Shown piece after piece: positions 5,497 to 11,736 of a DNA stretch of 11,942 nucleotides. The notes below the pieces were generated by a model that saw only the letters and a list, made by a program, of their open reading frames with translations, was not told where the DNA came from and made no database searches. The stretch's first letter is position 1, and every line of letters begins with the position of its first letter. The DNA is from Gammaproteobacteria bacterium (lineage in GTDB: Bacteria > Pseudomonadota > Gammaproteobacteria > Steroidobacterales > Rariloculaceae), in the NCBI GenBank assembly GCA_004357505.1, contig SMWC01000086.1:1-11942 (forward strand), written 5' to 3'. The position numbers were made by a program, and so were the translations under genes.

Positions 5497-7947
5497 TCAC
5501 GACTCGTCCGGTGTATTAGGGCTCGAAGTCTTTGCAGGGGCCGTTTGCTTCGGCGGTGCGGCTTGCAGCGGAGTTTCCTCAGCCGGTGTCGGCGTCTTGT
5601 CCACTGCCGGAGATCGATCCTGTGACTTGATGACTGCGGCAGCGCGCACCTGCTCTTCTGGCTCAGGCCGAGCAGTCTGTTCCGGCACAACCGACACTGG
5701 CGGTGCTGACGCAGGCGCCGATGCAGCGTCCGCAGGTACTGGAATTACCGGGGCTTCACGCCGCGACTCGTCTGCCGGCGTCCCTTTGGGTGTCACGACC
5801 GGCGCGTGTTCGGAAGACTCAGGCCTGTCCGCGGGGGCGGTCGTTTGCGAAGTCTCGGTAGCAGCTTCCGGCGCTGATTTAGGTTGGTTCCCGCGAGCCT
5901 GGTTCTTACGATTTTGCTCATTCGTCCCCCCGGCCTTTTGCCGAGTGTCACTGTCACGGTCACCCTTGGGTTGGTTGCGCGCTCCTCCCGATCCCGAACC
6001 TCGTCGTCGCCGCGAGCGACGGCTGCGCGATTCCCCACCGCTGCTACTGCCGTCGGAGCTTCGTTCCCGGTTCTGTTTCGAGCCGCGTGAACCATCGCCG
6101 CCACCAGGAGAGCGCTTCTGTCCCTGGCTCGTGCCACGATCTCGCTGGCCGCGTTCACTCTGAGACCGACGACTCGTACCACGAGCGTCGTGTCTGCCGC
6201 GACCGCGGCGCGAGCGTCGTTCGGTGGGCGCGTTCACTTTTTTTGGCATCGGCGACAGCCAGCTCAAGAGGCGTTGCCACCAACGCGACCCTTTTGAGCG
6301 TTGCTGCTTAGGTTTCTGCTCTATCGGTTTCGGTGCTGGCGTTTGCGGAACAATGCCCGTCACGGCGGGCTGCTCTGAAGTGGTCCGCTTGCGCTCGGCT
6401 TGGAACGCGCCGCCTGCATCTTTCTTCGGCTCTACCAGCTTGTAGCTGGTAGCTCTGTTCTCAGGAAGGTCTGATTCGTCGTCACGAACACGCTTCACGG
6501 AGTAGTTTGGCGTCTCCAGGTCGGGGTTTCCGATCAGGACGACAGTGACGTTGTTCTCGTCTTGGATCAACTGAGCCCAACCGCGCTTCTCGTTGAGAAT
6601 GTAATTGCTGACGTCGACCGGTAGCTGAACGATGACCTTTGAGGTCCGCTCTTTTCGCGCTTCCTCGCCGACTAAGCGGAGAATTGCCAGTGCGAGAGAC
6701 TCAACGCTGCGAACGTTGCCGACGCCGTTACAGCGTGGACAGACCGATTGGGTCGCGTCACCCAGCGATGGGCGTACGCGCTGCCGAGACATTTCCAGTA
6801 AACCGAATCGGGAGATATGTCCAAGCTGAATACGTGCCCGATCCTGCCGCACTGCTTCTCGCAATTTGTTTTCCACATCCCTCTGATTACGGTTTGGCCC
6901 CATGTCGATAAAGTCGATGACGATCAAGCCGCCCAGATCTCGTATTCGCAGCTGTCGTGCGATCTCTTCGGCCGCTTCAAGATTCGTATTGAGCGCAGTT
7001 TCTTCAATGTCGTCGCCTTTGGTTGCTCTTGCCGAATTAATATCGATAGCGGTGAGTGCTTCCGTATGATCGATGACGATGCTCCCACCGGACGGCAATG
7101 AGACTGAGTGAGCGAATGCGGTCTCGATCTGGCTTTCGATCTGAAATTTCGTGAACAGCGGAACTACGTCATCGTAGCGTTTGAGCTTACGAAGATTATG
7201 CGGCATCACTCGCTCCATAAACTCGTAGGCCTCGGCGTAGATGTCCTCACCGTCGATCAAGACCTCGCCGATCTCGTTTGAGAAGTGATCACGCACGGCG
7301 CGAACGATCGCATTGCCTTCCTGGTAGATCAGGAACGGAGCAGGGCGCGTGACGACAGCCTCTTTGATGGCTTCCCAGATGCTGAGAAGATAGTCGATGT
7401 CCCAGCGTAGTTCTTCGAGACTGCGTCCCACTCCGGCAGTGCGAACGATGCAGCCCATCCCTTCGGGTGGATCGAGTTCGTTTAGCGACTGACGGACAAT
7501 ATCGCGATCTTCGCCGGTTATGCGCCTCGAGACTCCACCCGCCCGAGGATTGTTGGGCATCAGGACGAGAAATCGACCCGCCAGGCTTACAAAAGTCGTT
7601 AACGCGGCGCCCTTGTTGCCGCGCTCATCTTTTTCCACTTGGACGACGATCTCTTGTCCCTCTTTCAGGACATCTTTGATCTGAATCCGCCCGCCTTCCG
7701 CCGGTTCGCGAACGAAGTATTCGCTGGAAATTTCCTTCAGGGGAAGAAAGCCGTGGCGCGTGCCGCCATAATCTACAAACGCGGCTTCGAGGCTGGGCTC
7801 TATTCGGGTAATGCGCGCTTTATAAATATTTGCCTTTTTCTGCTCTCGAGAAGGAACCTCGATATCAAGATCGTAGAGCCTCTGGCCATCGACGATGGCC
7901 ACGCGCAACTCCTCTTGCTGAGTTGCATTGATTAGCATTCGTTTCAT
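5497..7947 (-). CDS. rne: Ribonuclease E, endoribonuclease and RNA degradosome scaffold
   Basis: An 816-residue protein starting MKRMLINATQQEELRVA, nearly identical to E. coli RNase E over that stretch. The catalytic half (about 1-500) holds an S1 domain at 35-125, the 5' monophosphate sensor R169/T170, catalytic aspartates D302 (IDINSAR) and D345 (LIVIDFIDMG), and the Zn-link C403/C406 (CPRCNG). The length and the disordered C-terminal half separate it from RNase G. That half contains an amphipathic tryptophan-rich segment at 555-565 (RWWQRLLSWLS), probably the membrane anchor, then an Arg/Gly/Ser-rich RNA-binding stretch (about 577-655) and a Pro/Ala/Glu-rich tail (about 690-816). It is shorter than the E. 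coli protein (1061). It processes rRNA and tRNA precursors and starts mRNA decay. It is divergent from rluC. No strong ribosome binding site precedes the ATG. Family members often autoregulate through their mRNA leader. Confidence 0.97.
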   Translation of the reverse strand: MKRMLINATQQEELRVAIVDGQRLYDLDIEVPSREQKKANIYKARITRIEPSLEAAFVDYGGTRHGFLPLKEISSEYFVREPAEGGRIQIKDVLKEGQEIVVQVEKDERGNKGAALTTFVSLAGRFLVLMPNNPRAGGVSRRITGEDRDIVRQSLNELDPPEGMGCIVRTAGVGRSLEELRWDIDYLLSIWEAIKEAVVTRPAPFLIYQEGNAIVRAVRDHFSNEIGEVLIDGEDIYAEAYEFMERVMPHNLRKLKRYDDVVPLFTKFQIESQIETAFAHSVSLPSGGSIVIDHTEALTAIDINSARATKGDDIEETALNTNLEAAEEIARQLRIRDLGGLIVIDFIDMGPNRNQRDVENKLREAVRQDRARIQLGHISRFGLLEMSRQRVRPSLGDATQSVCPRCNGVGNVRSVESLALAILRLVGEEARKERTSKVIVQLPVDVSNYILNEKRGWAQLIQDENNVTVVLIGNPDLETPNYSVKRVRDDESDLPENRATSYKLVEPKKDAGGAFQAERKRTTSEQPAVTGIVPQTPAPKPIEQKPKQQRSKGSRWWQRLLSWLSPMPKKVNAPTERRSRRGRGRHDARGTSRRSQSERGQRDRGTSQGQKRSPGGGDGSRGSKQNRERSSDGSSSGGESRSRRSRRRRGSGSGGARNQPKGDRDSDTRQKAGGTNEQNRKNQARGNQPKSAPEAATETSQTTAPADRPESSEHAPVVTPKGTPADESRREAPVIPVPADAASAPASAPPVSVVPEQTARPEPEEQVRAAAVIKSQDRSPAVDKTPTPAEETPLQAAPPKQTAPAKTSSPNTPDES
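6432..6452 (-). other. Perfect 9-bp stem-loop inside rne
   Basis: On the rne coding strand CTACCAGCT and AGCTGGTAG flank a 3-nt loop ACA. It falls at about codons 499-505, at the boundary between the catalytic half and the disordered half. There is no T-run, so it is not a terminator. It could be an RNA structure or chance. Confidence 0.4.
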
Positions 7948-8316
7948 AATTTTTTAATCCATTGGCGACGAGCCCGGGTTCGGGACCGACCAACGCGATC
8001 TGCGAGACAGCACAGCAGAGAAGCTGGTTATTTTCTGGCTGTATCATAAAGTTTCCCAGAGTACCAATTGCTGAATCTTCCAATACCAAATCATGCTGTG
8101 TCTCAGGGGATTTAGCGACAGATGAGCTATCACCTGGTCCTGATCGCGGTCGTCCGAACTGCGGATCCGCCGAGTCTAAGTAAACCTGCATTGACGGCCT
8201 GATGGTCTAGTAGCCGCCCCGTTGTCTGCGGGCCTGAAACCGGCCTTTCGGCACTCAAGAACCCACTCACGTACTATAGCATAGCCATCTAAGGGCTCCA
8301 TTTGGTGTATTAAGAA
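7948..8316. promoter_or_regulatory. Divergent rne/rluC intergenic region
   Basis: This 369-bp gap separates two divergent genes and should hold both promoters and the rne leader. I see no gene in it: the open frames are short and resemble nothing known. For rne, TATGAT on the minus strand (8044-8049) is a good -10 match but lacks a clear -35; it would give a leader of about 90 nt. Farther away TATAGT (minus strand, 8273-8278) would give a leader of about 320 nt. For rluC, TACTAT at 8272-8277 is a possible -10, again without a good -35. Between 8229 and 8253 GGCC/GGCC and GCC-GAAA-GGC repeats could form small competing hairpins. E. coli rne has a 361-nt leader through which RNase E controls its own mRNA, so a similar leader is plausible here but not shown. 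Confidence 0.5.
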
Positions 8317-9306
8317 ATGTCGACTCCATCACGCGAATCCGCAACCGGGTCAACCTACTATCAGAACATCGATCAAGAGCTCGTCGGACAGCGCTTGGAT
8401 AATTTTCTGTTGGGCCAGTTGAAAGGGGTGCCACGAAGTCACGTGTACCAGTTGATCCGTTCTGGTCAGGTTCGAGTCAACAGCGGCCGAGTACGTGCGG
8501 GTTACCGACTTAAGCTCGGTGACCGTGTCCGAGTACCGCCGGTCTCGCGGCGAGCTGCGGCCAGAGCTAAAATCCCGGAAGGCGGACTCCGATGGCTCGA
8601 GGATCGAATTCTGGCCGAAGACTCCAGATTGCTGGTGCTAGATAAGCCACCCGGCATGGCAGTTCACGCTGGTACGGGTATCGATTTCGGCTGTATAGAA
8701 GCGCTTCGCAGCCTGAGGCCAGGTCTTCGGACTCTAGAACTAGTTCACCGCCTGGATCGCGGAACTTCGGGCTGCCTGTTGGTCGCCAAGCGGCGGAGCG
8801 CGTTGCGAAGACTGCATCGTTTGCTTCGGGATGGTGGGATGCAGAAGCGTTATCTGACCTTGCTGAAGGGGTCCTGGCAACATGGTCGGGTGAATGTCGA
8901 TGCACCGCTCCTGAATCAGCGGCATCGGAACGGCGAGAGCTACGTCAGCGTGCATGAGTCGGGGAAGTCGGCGCTAAGTCGATTTCGCGTCGTGGAGAGT
9001 TATAGCTCCCGAGCAACTCTGATGGAGGTCTCTATTGAGACAGGCAGAACCCATCAGATCCGGGCGCACGCGGTCTACATGGGCCACCCCGTAGCCGGCG
9101 ATGAGCGTTATGGCGACGCTGAATTCAATGCTCAGTTAAGGCAGCTCGGTCTTCGCCGGATTTTCCTGCACGCTCACGCCGTCGATTTCGTTTGGCCGGA
9201 CAGCGAGGAAGAGTTCATGATCAGCTCGCCGTTGCCGGCGGACCTCAGAGAGGTTCAGCGTCGGCTTGAATCCAGCGGATCAAGCTCGAGATCCCGAAGG
9301 ACCTGA
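8317..9306 (+). CDS. rluC: 23S rRNA pseudouridine synthase RluC
   Basis: A 329-residue enzyme. An S4 RNA-binding domain lies at about 21-75 (GQRLDNFLLGQLKGVPRSHV), followed by the RluA-type catalytic domain with HRLDRGTSGCLLVAK at 144-158, where D147 is the nucleophilic aspartate. GRTHQIRAH at 243-251 and the GDERYGD motif at 261-267 are also present. The close E. coli RluC relative converts U955, U2504 and U2580 of 23S rRNA to pseudouridine. RluD is a paralogue, but the LKGVPRS and GIDFGCIEALRSLRP segments and the location next to rne match RluC. ATG 8317 is the natural start by alignment; its ribosome binding site is poor. Its last 52 nt overlap the 3' end of maf on the other strand, giving a Ser/Arg-rich tail (SSGSSSRSRRT). 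Confidence 0.95.
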   Translation: MSTPSRESATGSTYYQNIDQELVGQRLDNFLLGQLKGVPRSHVYQLIRSGQVRVNSGRVRAGYRLKLGDRVRVPPVSRRAAARAKIPEGGLRWLEDRILAEDSRLLVLDKPPGMAVHAGTGIDFGCIEALRSLRPGLRTLELVHRLDRGTSGCLLVAKRRSALRRLHRLLRDGGMQKRYLTLLKGSWQHGRVNVDAPLLNQRHRNGESYVSVHESGKSALSRFRVVESYSSRATLMEVSIETGRTHQIRAHAVYMGHPVAGDERYGDAEFNAQLRQLGLRRIFLHAHAVDFVWPDSEEEFMISSPLPADLREVQRRLESSGSSSRSRRT

Positions 9307-9854
9307 GTTAGCCAAATCAGGGGCAGCCCCAGGAGCGCCGTCGGGTCTTCGGAGCGAATGGTCCGAAAGAGCGAGATCCCCAGTCCTTCTGCTTTGAATC
9401 CGCCTGCGCAATCATAGGGCTGCTCAAGTTCAAGATACCGCTTCAAGTGCGCTTGCGGGAGTTTCAGGAATTCGACCTCCGTGGTATCCAGACCGCACCA
9501 CTGCCTGCCGGAATCGCAATCGATGACGGTTGTTGCCGTGCTGAACACGACCGTCTCGCCCTGGCATGCGCTGAGTTGACGCAGAGCCGTGCGATGGTCA
9601 CCAGGTTTTCTAAGCAACCCGCCATTCAGGGCCGCGACTTGATCAGCCCCGAGTATGATCTTATCGGTGGTACGGTTCGAAGCCCTGACGTTTTGCGCCT
9701 TGGCAGTCGCGAGCCGCGCCGCGAGGGTGGGGGCATCCTCACCGGGTAAGGCGCTCTCGTCCGTATTGGTGAGATGCACCTCGAAAGGTACACCTAACCG
9801 TTCCAACAATCGGCGTCGGTGGGGCGAAGTCGATGCGAGGATCAGTCGGGGCAT
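9255..9854 (-). CDS. yceF: Maf-family nucleotide pyrophosphatase, YceF (7-methyl-GTP) type
   Basis: A 199-residue enzyme of the Maf/HAM1 fold. It starts MPRLILASTSPHRRRLLERL, the family substrate-binding loop. It has GADQVAALNG at 69-78 (D71 is the predicted catalytic acid) and CAGGFKAEGLGISLF at 149-163. The DQV variant and the C-A-G-x-F-K-x-E-G block match E. coli YceF, which hydrolyses 7-methyl-GTP, rather than YhdE, which prefers dTTP and UTP. The role is thought to be removal of modified nucleotides from the pool. It lies alone on the minus strand: its 3' end overlaps rluC by 52 nt and its 5' end faces yceD across 74 bp, the same layout as rluC-yceF-yceD in E. coli. No clear ribosome binding site is visible. 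The C-terminus beyond LRDLELD is variable in the family. Confidence 0.92.
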   Translation of the reverse strand: MPRLILASTSPHRRRLLERLGVPFEVHLTNTDESALPGEDAPTLAARLATAKAQNVRASNRTTDKIILGADQVAALNGGLLRKPGDHRTALRQLSACQGETVVFSTATTVIDCDSGRQWCGLDTTEVEFLKLPQAHLKRYLELEQPYDCAGGFKAEGLGISLFRTIRSEDPTALLGLPLIWLTQVLRDLELDPLDSSRR

Positions 9855-9890
9855 TGTAAGTGGTGGGGCACGACTCCGTAACCCTCGGTT

Positions 9891-9919
9891 TTGACAGCGG
9901 AAACCCTTATACCTATCAT
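9891..9919 (+). promoter_or_regulatory. Sigma-70-type promoter of yceD-rpmF-plsX-fabH
   Basis: A perfect -35 hexamer TTGACA (9891-9896) and a 5-of-6 -10 hexamer TATCAT (9914-9919) are separated by exactly 17 bp. This is the best promoter match in the window. Transcription would start near 9926, only about 3 nt before the likely yceD ATG at 9929. The complement of the -10 region reads TATGATA, so the same bases could serve as a -10 for maf on the other strand, although no -35 is evident in that direction. Confidence 0.7.
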
Positions 9920-9928
9920 AGATCGATT

Positions 9929-10441
9929 ATGCCTGGCTCGTTGTACGCTTGGTACAGTTTGTATGATCTGGATGTCCTTGCTGATCGCGAGGCTGTGTTG
10001 AGTGGCGAGATCGAGCTGCGGCAGCTCACGCGGCTTCGGGAGATTCTGCACTCGGATCGGGGGAGTATCCAGACAAGTCTAAAGTTTCATCGACATGCGC
10101 ATAGTGCCGTTACCGTGGAACTGACTTTTACGACGGCCGTAGAGTTGATTTGTCAGCGTTGCTTGGAGCCGTTGGTGCAAGAGGTCTCCGAGCAGGTGTC
10201 GCTGACGTTGCTGGAGCCAGGGTCGATGGATGGCGAAATCGAGAAACAGAACGAAGCTGTGGTTTTGAAGGACGGAAAACTGAATCCTGCTGCATTACTA
10301 GAGGATGAACTTATTCTGTCGTTGCCCATTATTCCACGGCACACGAAAATTGACGAGTGTGGAAGTATGGCTCACGTTGTTCAGGCGTTGGCGCCTGAGG
10401 AGCATTCTGGGATTGCCGGTCCGCCTCTCAGAAATAACTGA
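9929..10441 (+). CDS. yceD: YceD/DUF177-family protein (23S rRNA accumulation protein)
   Basis: A 170-residue protein of the DUF177/YceD family. Diagnostic features are the cysteine pair in ICQRCLEPL (C75, C78) and the block LEDELILSLPIIPRH at 124-138, close to E. coli VEDEIILALPVVPVH. The family is linked to 23S rRNA accumulation and is almost always encoded directly before rpmF, as here (13 nt). ATG 9929 is chosen because related N-termini begin about 15-20 residues before the ADREAVLSGEIEL segment. The frame stays open upstream to a GTG at 9860, but that stretch contains the promoter. No ribosome binding site precedes ATG 9929, and the predicted transcript begins almost at the codon. TTG codons at 9941 and 9959 are unlikely alternatives. 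The exact molecular function remains uncertain. Confidence 0.87.
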   Translation: MPGSLYAWYSLYDLDVLADREAVLSGEIELRQLTRLREILHSDRGSIQTSLKFHRHAHSAVTVELTFTTAVELICQRCLEPLVQEVSEQVSLTLLEPGSMDGEIEKQNEAVVLKDGKLNPAALLEDELILSLPIIPRHTKIDECGSMAHVVQALAPEEHSGIAGPPLRNN

Positions 10442-10445
10442 GGAG
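10441..10445 (+). promoter_or_regulatory. Ribosome binding site of rpmF
   Basis: AGGAG overlaps the yceD stop codon TGA (10439-10441) and lies 9 nt before ATG 10455, fixing the rpmF start against an open frame that extends much farther upstream. Confidence 0.75.
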
Positions 10446-10454
10446 ACAAGAAGA

Positions 10455-10652
10455 ATGGCTGTTCAGAAAGGGCGAAAAACTTCGTCCAGACGAGATATGC
10501 GCCGCGCGCACGACAAGCTAACTGGTCCGACACTCTCTATGGATTCAGATACCGGGGAGACACATCGGCGCCATCATGTCACGGCAGAAGGATTCTACCG
10601 CGGTCGCAAAGTATTGGAAATTCCGGTCCCAGTTGACGAGCAGGACGATTAG
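10455..10652 (+). CDS. rpmF: 50S ribosomal protein L32
   Basis: A 65-residue basic protein. MAVQKGRKTSSRRDMRRAHD and RRHHVTAEGFYRGRKV match L32 (E. coli begins MAVQKNRPTRSRRGMRRSHD). It has no cysteines, so it is the zinc-free form usual in proteobacteria. It ends in a short acidic tail (EIPVPVDEQDD) a few residues longer than the E. coli protein (57). L32 sits near the peptidyl transferase region and exit tunnel of the 50S subunit. The open frame extends upstream to 10305, but the AGGAG at 10441-10445 and the homology both place the start here. Its position between yceD and plsX is the conserved link between ribosome synthesis and lipid synthesis. Confidence 0.97.
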   Translation: MAVQKGRKTSSRRDMRRAHDKLTGPTLSMDSDTGETHRRHHVTAEGFYRGRKVLEIPVPVDEQDD

Positions 10653-10664
10653 GAGCCTGCTCCT
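10651..10664 (+). other. Small hairpin over the rpmF stop codon
   Basis: AGGAG and CTCCT form a 5-bp stem with a CCTG loop, beginning inside the TAG stop (10650-10652). The nearest T-rich stretch (CTATTCTTTT, 10682-10691) is about 18 nt further on, so this is not a standard terminator. It could separate rpmF from plsX expression or be chance. Confidence 0.25.
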
Positions 10665-10707
10665 CTACCACTGATCTAGACTCTATTCTTTTCCCAAAGC
10701 TACTCCG

Positions 10708-11736
10708 ATGACTCGCAAGGTCTCAATTGCGCTTGATGCCATGGGCGGTGACTTCGGCCCCGATGTCGTCGTGCCTGCCGCGTTCGCCGTTTTGGAACGC
10801 GACGATTCGGTCAATCTGTCGCTGGTCGGGTTGCCTGAGACTCTAGAGGACGCTCGGCGAGCTGCTGGTGGGCGATACGACGGCCGGCTCCGTTACGTCC
10901 TTGCCACAGAAGTCGTAGGGATGCATGAACGCCCTGCTGAAGCGGTTCGCCGAAAAAAGAATTCCTCGCTGCATCTTTCGATACAGGAGGTAAAGGATGG
11001 AATGGCTGATGCTTGTGTGAGCGCGGGTAATACCGGTGCGCTGACGGCGACTGCCCGGTACATTTTAAAAAGGTTACCGGGCATCGATCGGCCGGCGATC
11101 ATTTCGGCCGTGCCCGGATTAAACGGCCCGTCCTTCATGTTAGATCTCGGTGCCAATCTAGGGTGCAGCGCGCAGCACCTACTGCAATTCGCACTCATGG
11201 GTTCGGTGGTTGCTGAGGGCATTCTCGATATTGAGCGGGCTAGCATTGGCCTGTTGAACATCGGTGAAGAGGAACTCAAGGGTAACGAAGTCGTCCGCGA
11301 AGCCGGGGAACTGCTGACTCGAAGTAGTCTAAACTACATCGGTTTTGTGGAGGGCAACGATATATTTAGCGGCAAAGCGAACGTGATTGTAAGCGATGGT
11401 TTCGTTGGAAATGTCGCGCTCAAGACGATGGAAGGTGTGGCGAGCCTGATCTCGTCCTATCTCCATGAGGAGTTCCGTAAGAATATACTGCGTAAGGTTC
11501 AAGGCCTAGCAGCGAGTCCCGCTCTCAATGCACTTCGCGACCGGCTGGACGCTCGTCGTTACAATGGGGCGAGTCTCGTAGGACTCAACGGCGTCGTGAT
11601 AAAGAGCCATGGTGGTGCCGACAAACTTGCTTTTGAGACAGCTGTTCATATGGCGATTATCGAGGCGCGGAAGGGGGTGCCGTTACAAATTGGGAGGCTG
11701 ATCGAGGATCAGTCTGCAGAATGTATTCGCGCATAA
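10708..11736 (+). CDS. plsX: Phosphate acyltransferase PlsX
   Basis: A 342-residue peripheral membrane enzyme that moves acyl chains from acyl-ACP to phosphate, giving acyl-phosphate for PlsY and so starting phospholipid synthesis. Family blocks seen in order: ALDAMGGDFGPD at 8-19, SAGNTGALTA at 105-114, MLDLGANLGC at 144-153, LLNIGEEELKGNE at 182-194, FVEGNDIFSG at 213-222, VSDGFVGNVALK at 228-239 and NGASLVGLNGVVIKSHG at 286-302. The length is typical. The gap after rpmF is 55 nt with no clear ribosome binding site before ATG 10708. fabH starts within its last codons, so acyl-phosphate formation and initiation of fatty acid synthesis are co-expressed. Confidence 0.96.
   Translation: MTRKVSIALDAMGGDFGPDVVVPAAFAVLERDDSVNLSLVGLPETLEDARRAAGGRYDGRLRYVLATEVVGMHERPAEAVRRKKNSSLHLSIQEVKDGMADACVSAGNTGALTATARYILKRLPGIDRPAIISAVPGLNGPSFMLDLGANLGCSAQHLLQFALMGSVVAEGILDIERASIGLLNIGEEELKGNEVVREAGELLTRSSLNYIGFVEGNDIFSGKANVIVSDGFVGNVALKTMEGVASLISSYLHEEFRKNILRKVQGLAASPALNALRDRLDARRYNGASLVGLNGVVIKSHGGADKLAFETAVHMAIIEARKGVPLQIGRLIEDQSAECIRA

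Noticed and set aside
5465..6163. A 232-codon + strand open frame opposite the end of rne
   Set aside because: It is the mirror of the Arg/Ser/Pro-rich RNase E tail. Its product is low-complexity (Ser/Gly/Ala, then Pro/Arg) with no motif, and rne is certain on the other strand.
5998..6220. A repeat array or CRISPR-like region
   Set aside because: The repetitiveness comes from Arg/Ser/Gly codons of the RNase E tail; there are no regular repeats with unique spacers.
7865..8191. A 108-codon minus-strand frame covering the rne start and leader
   Set aside because: It overlaps rne in another frame, resembles no family I know and has no ribosome binding site.
9860..9928. An extended N-terminus for YceD starting at GTG 9860
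   Set aside because: The stretch contains the best promoter in the window, and YceD relatives begin about where ATG 9929 lies.
10305..10454. A longer L32 frame starting at ATG 10305
   Set aside because: This is the out-of-frame overlap with yceD; L32 homology and an AGGAG site both set the start at 10455.
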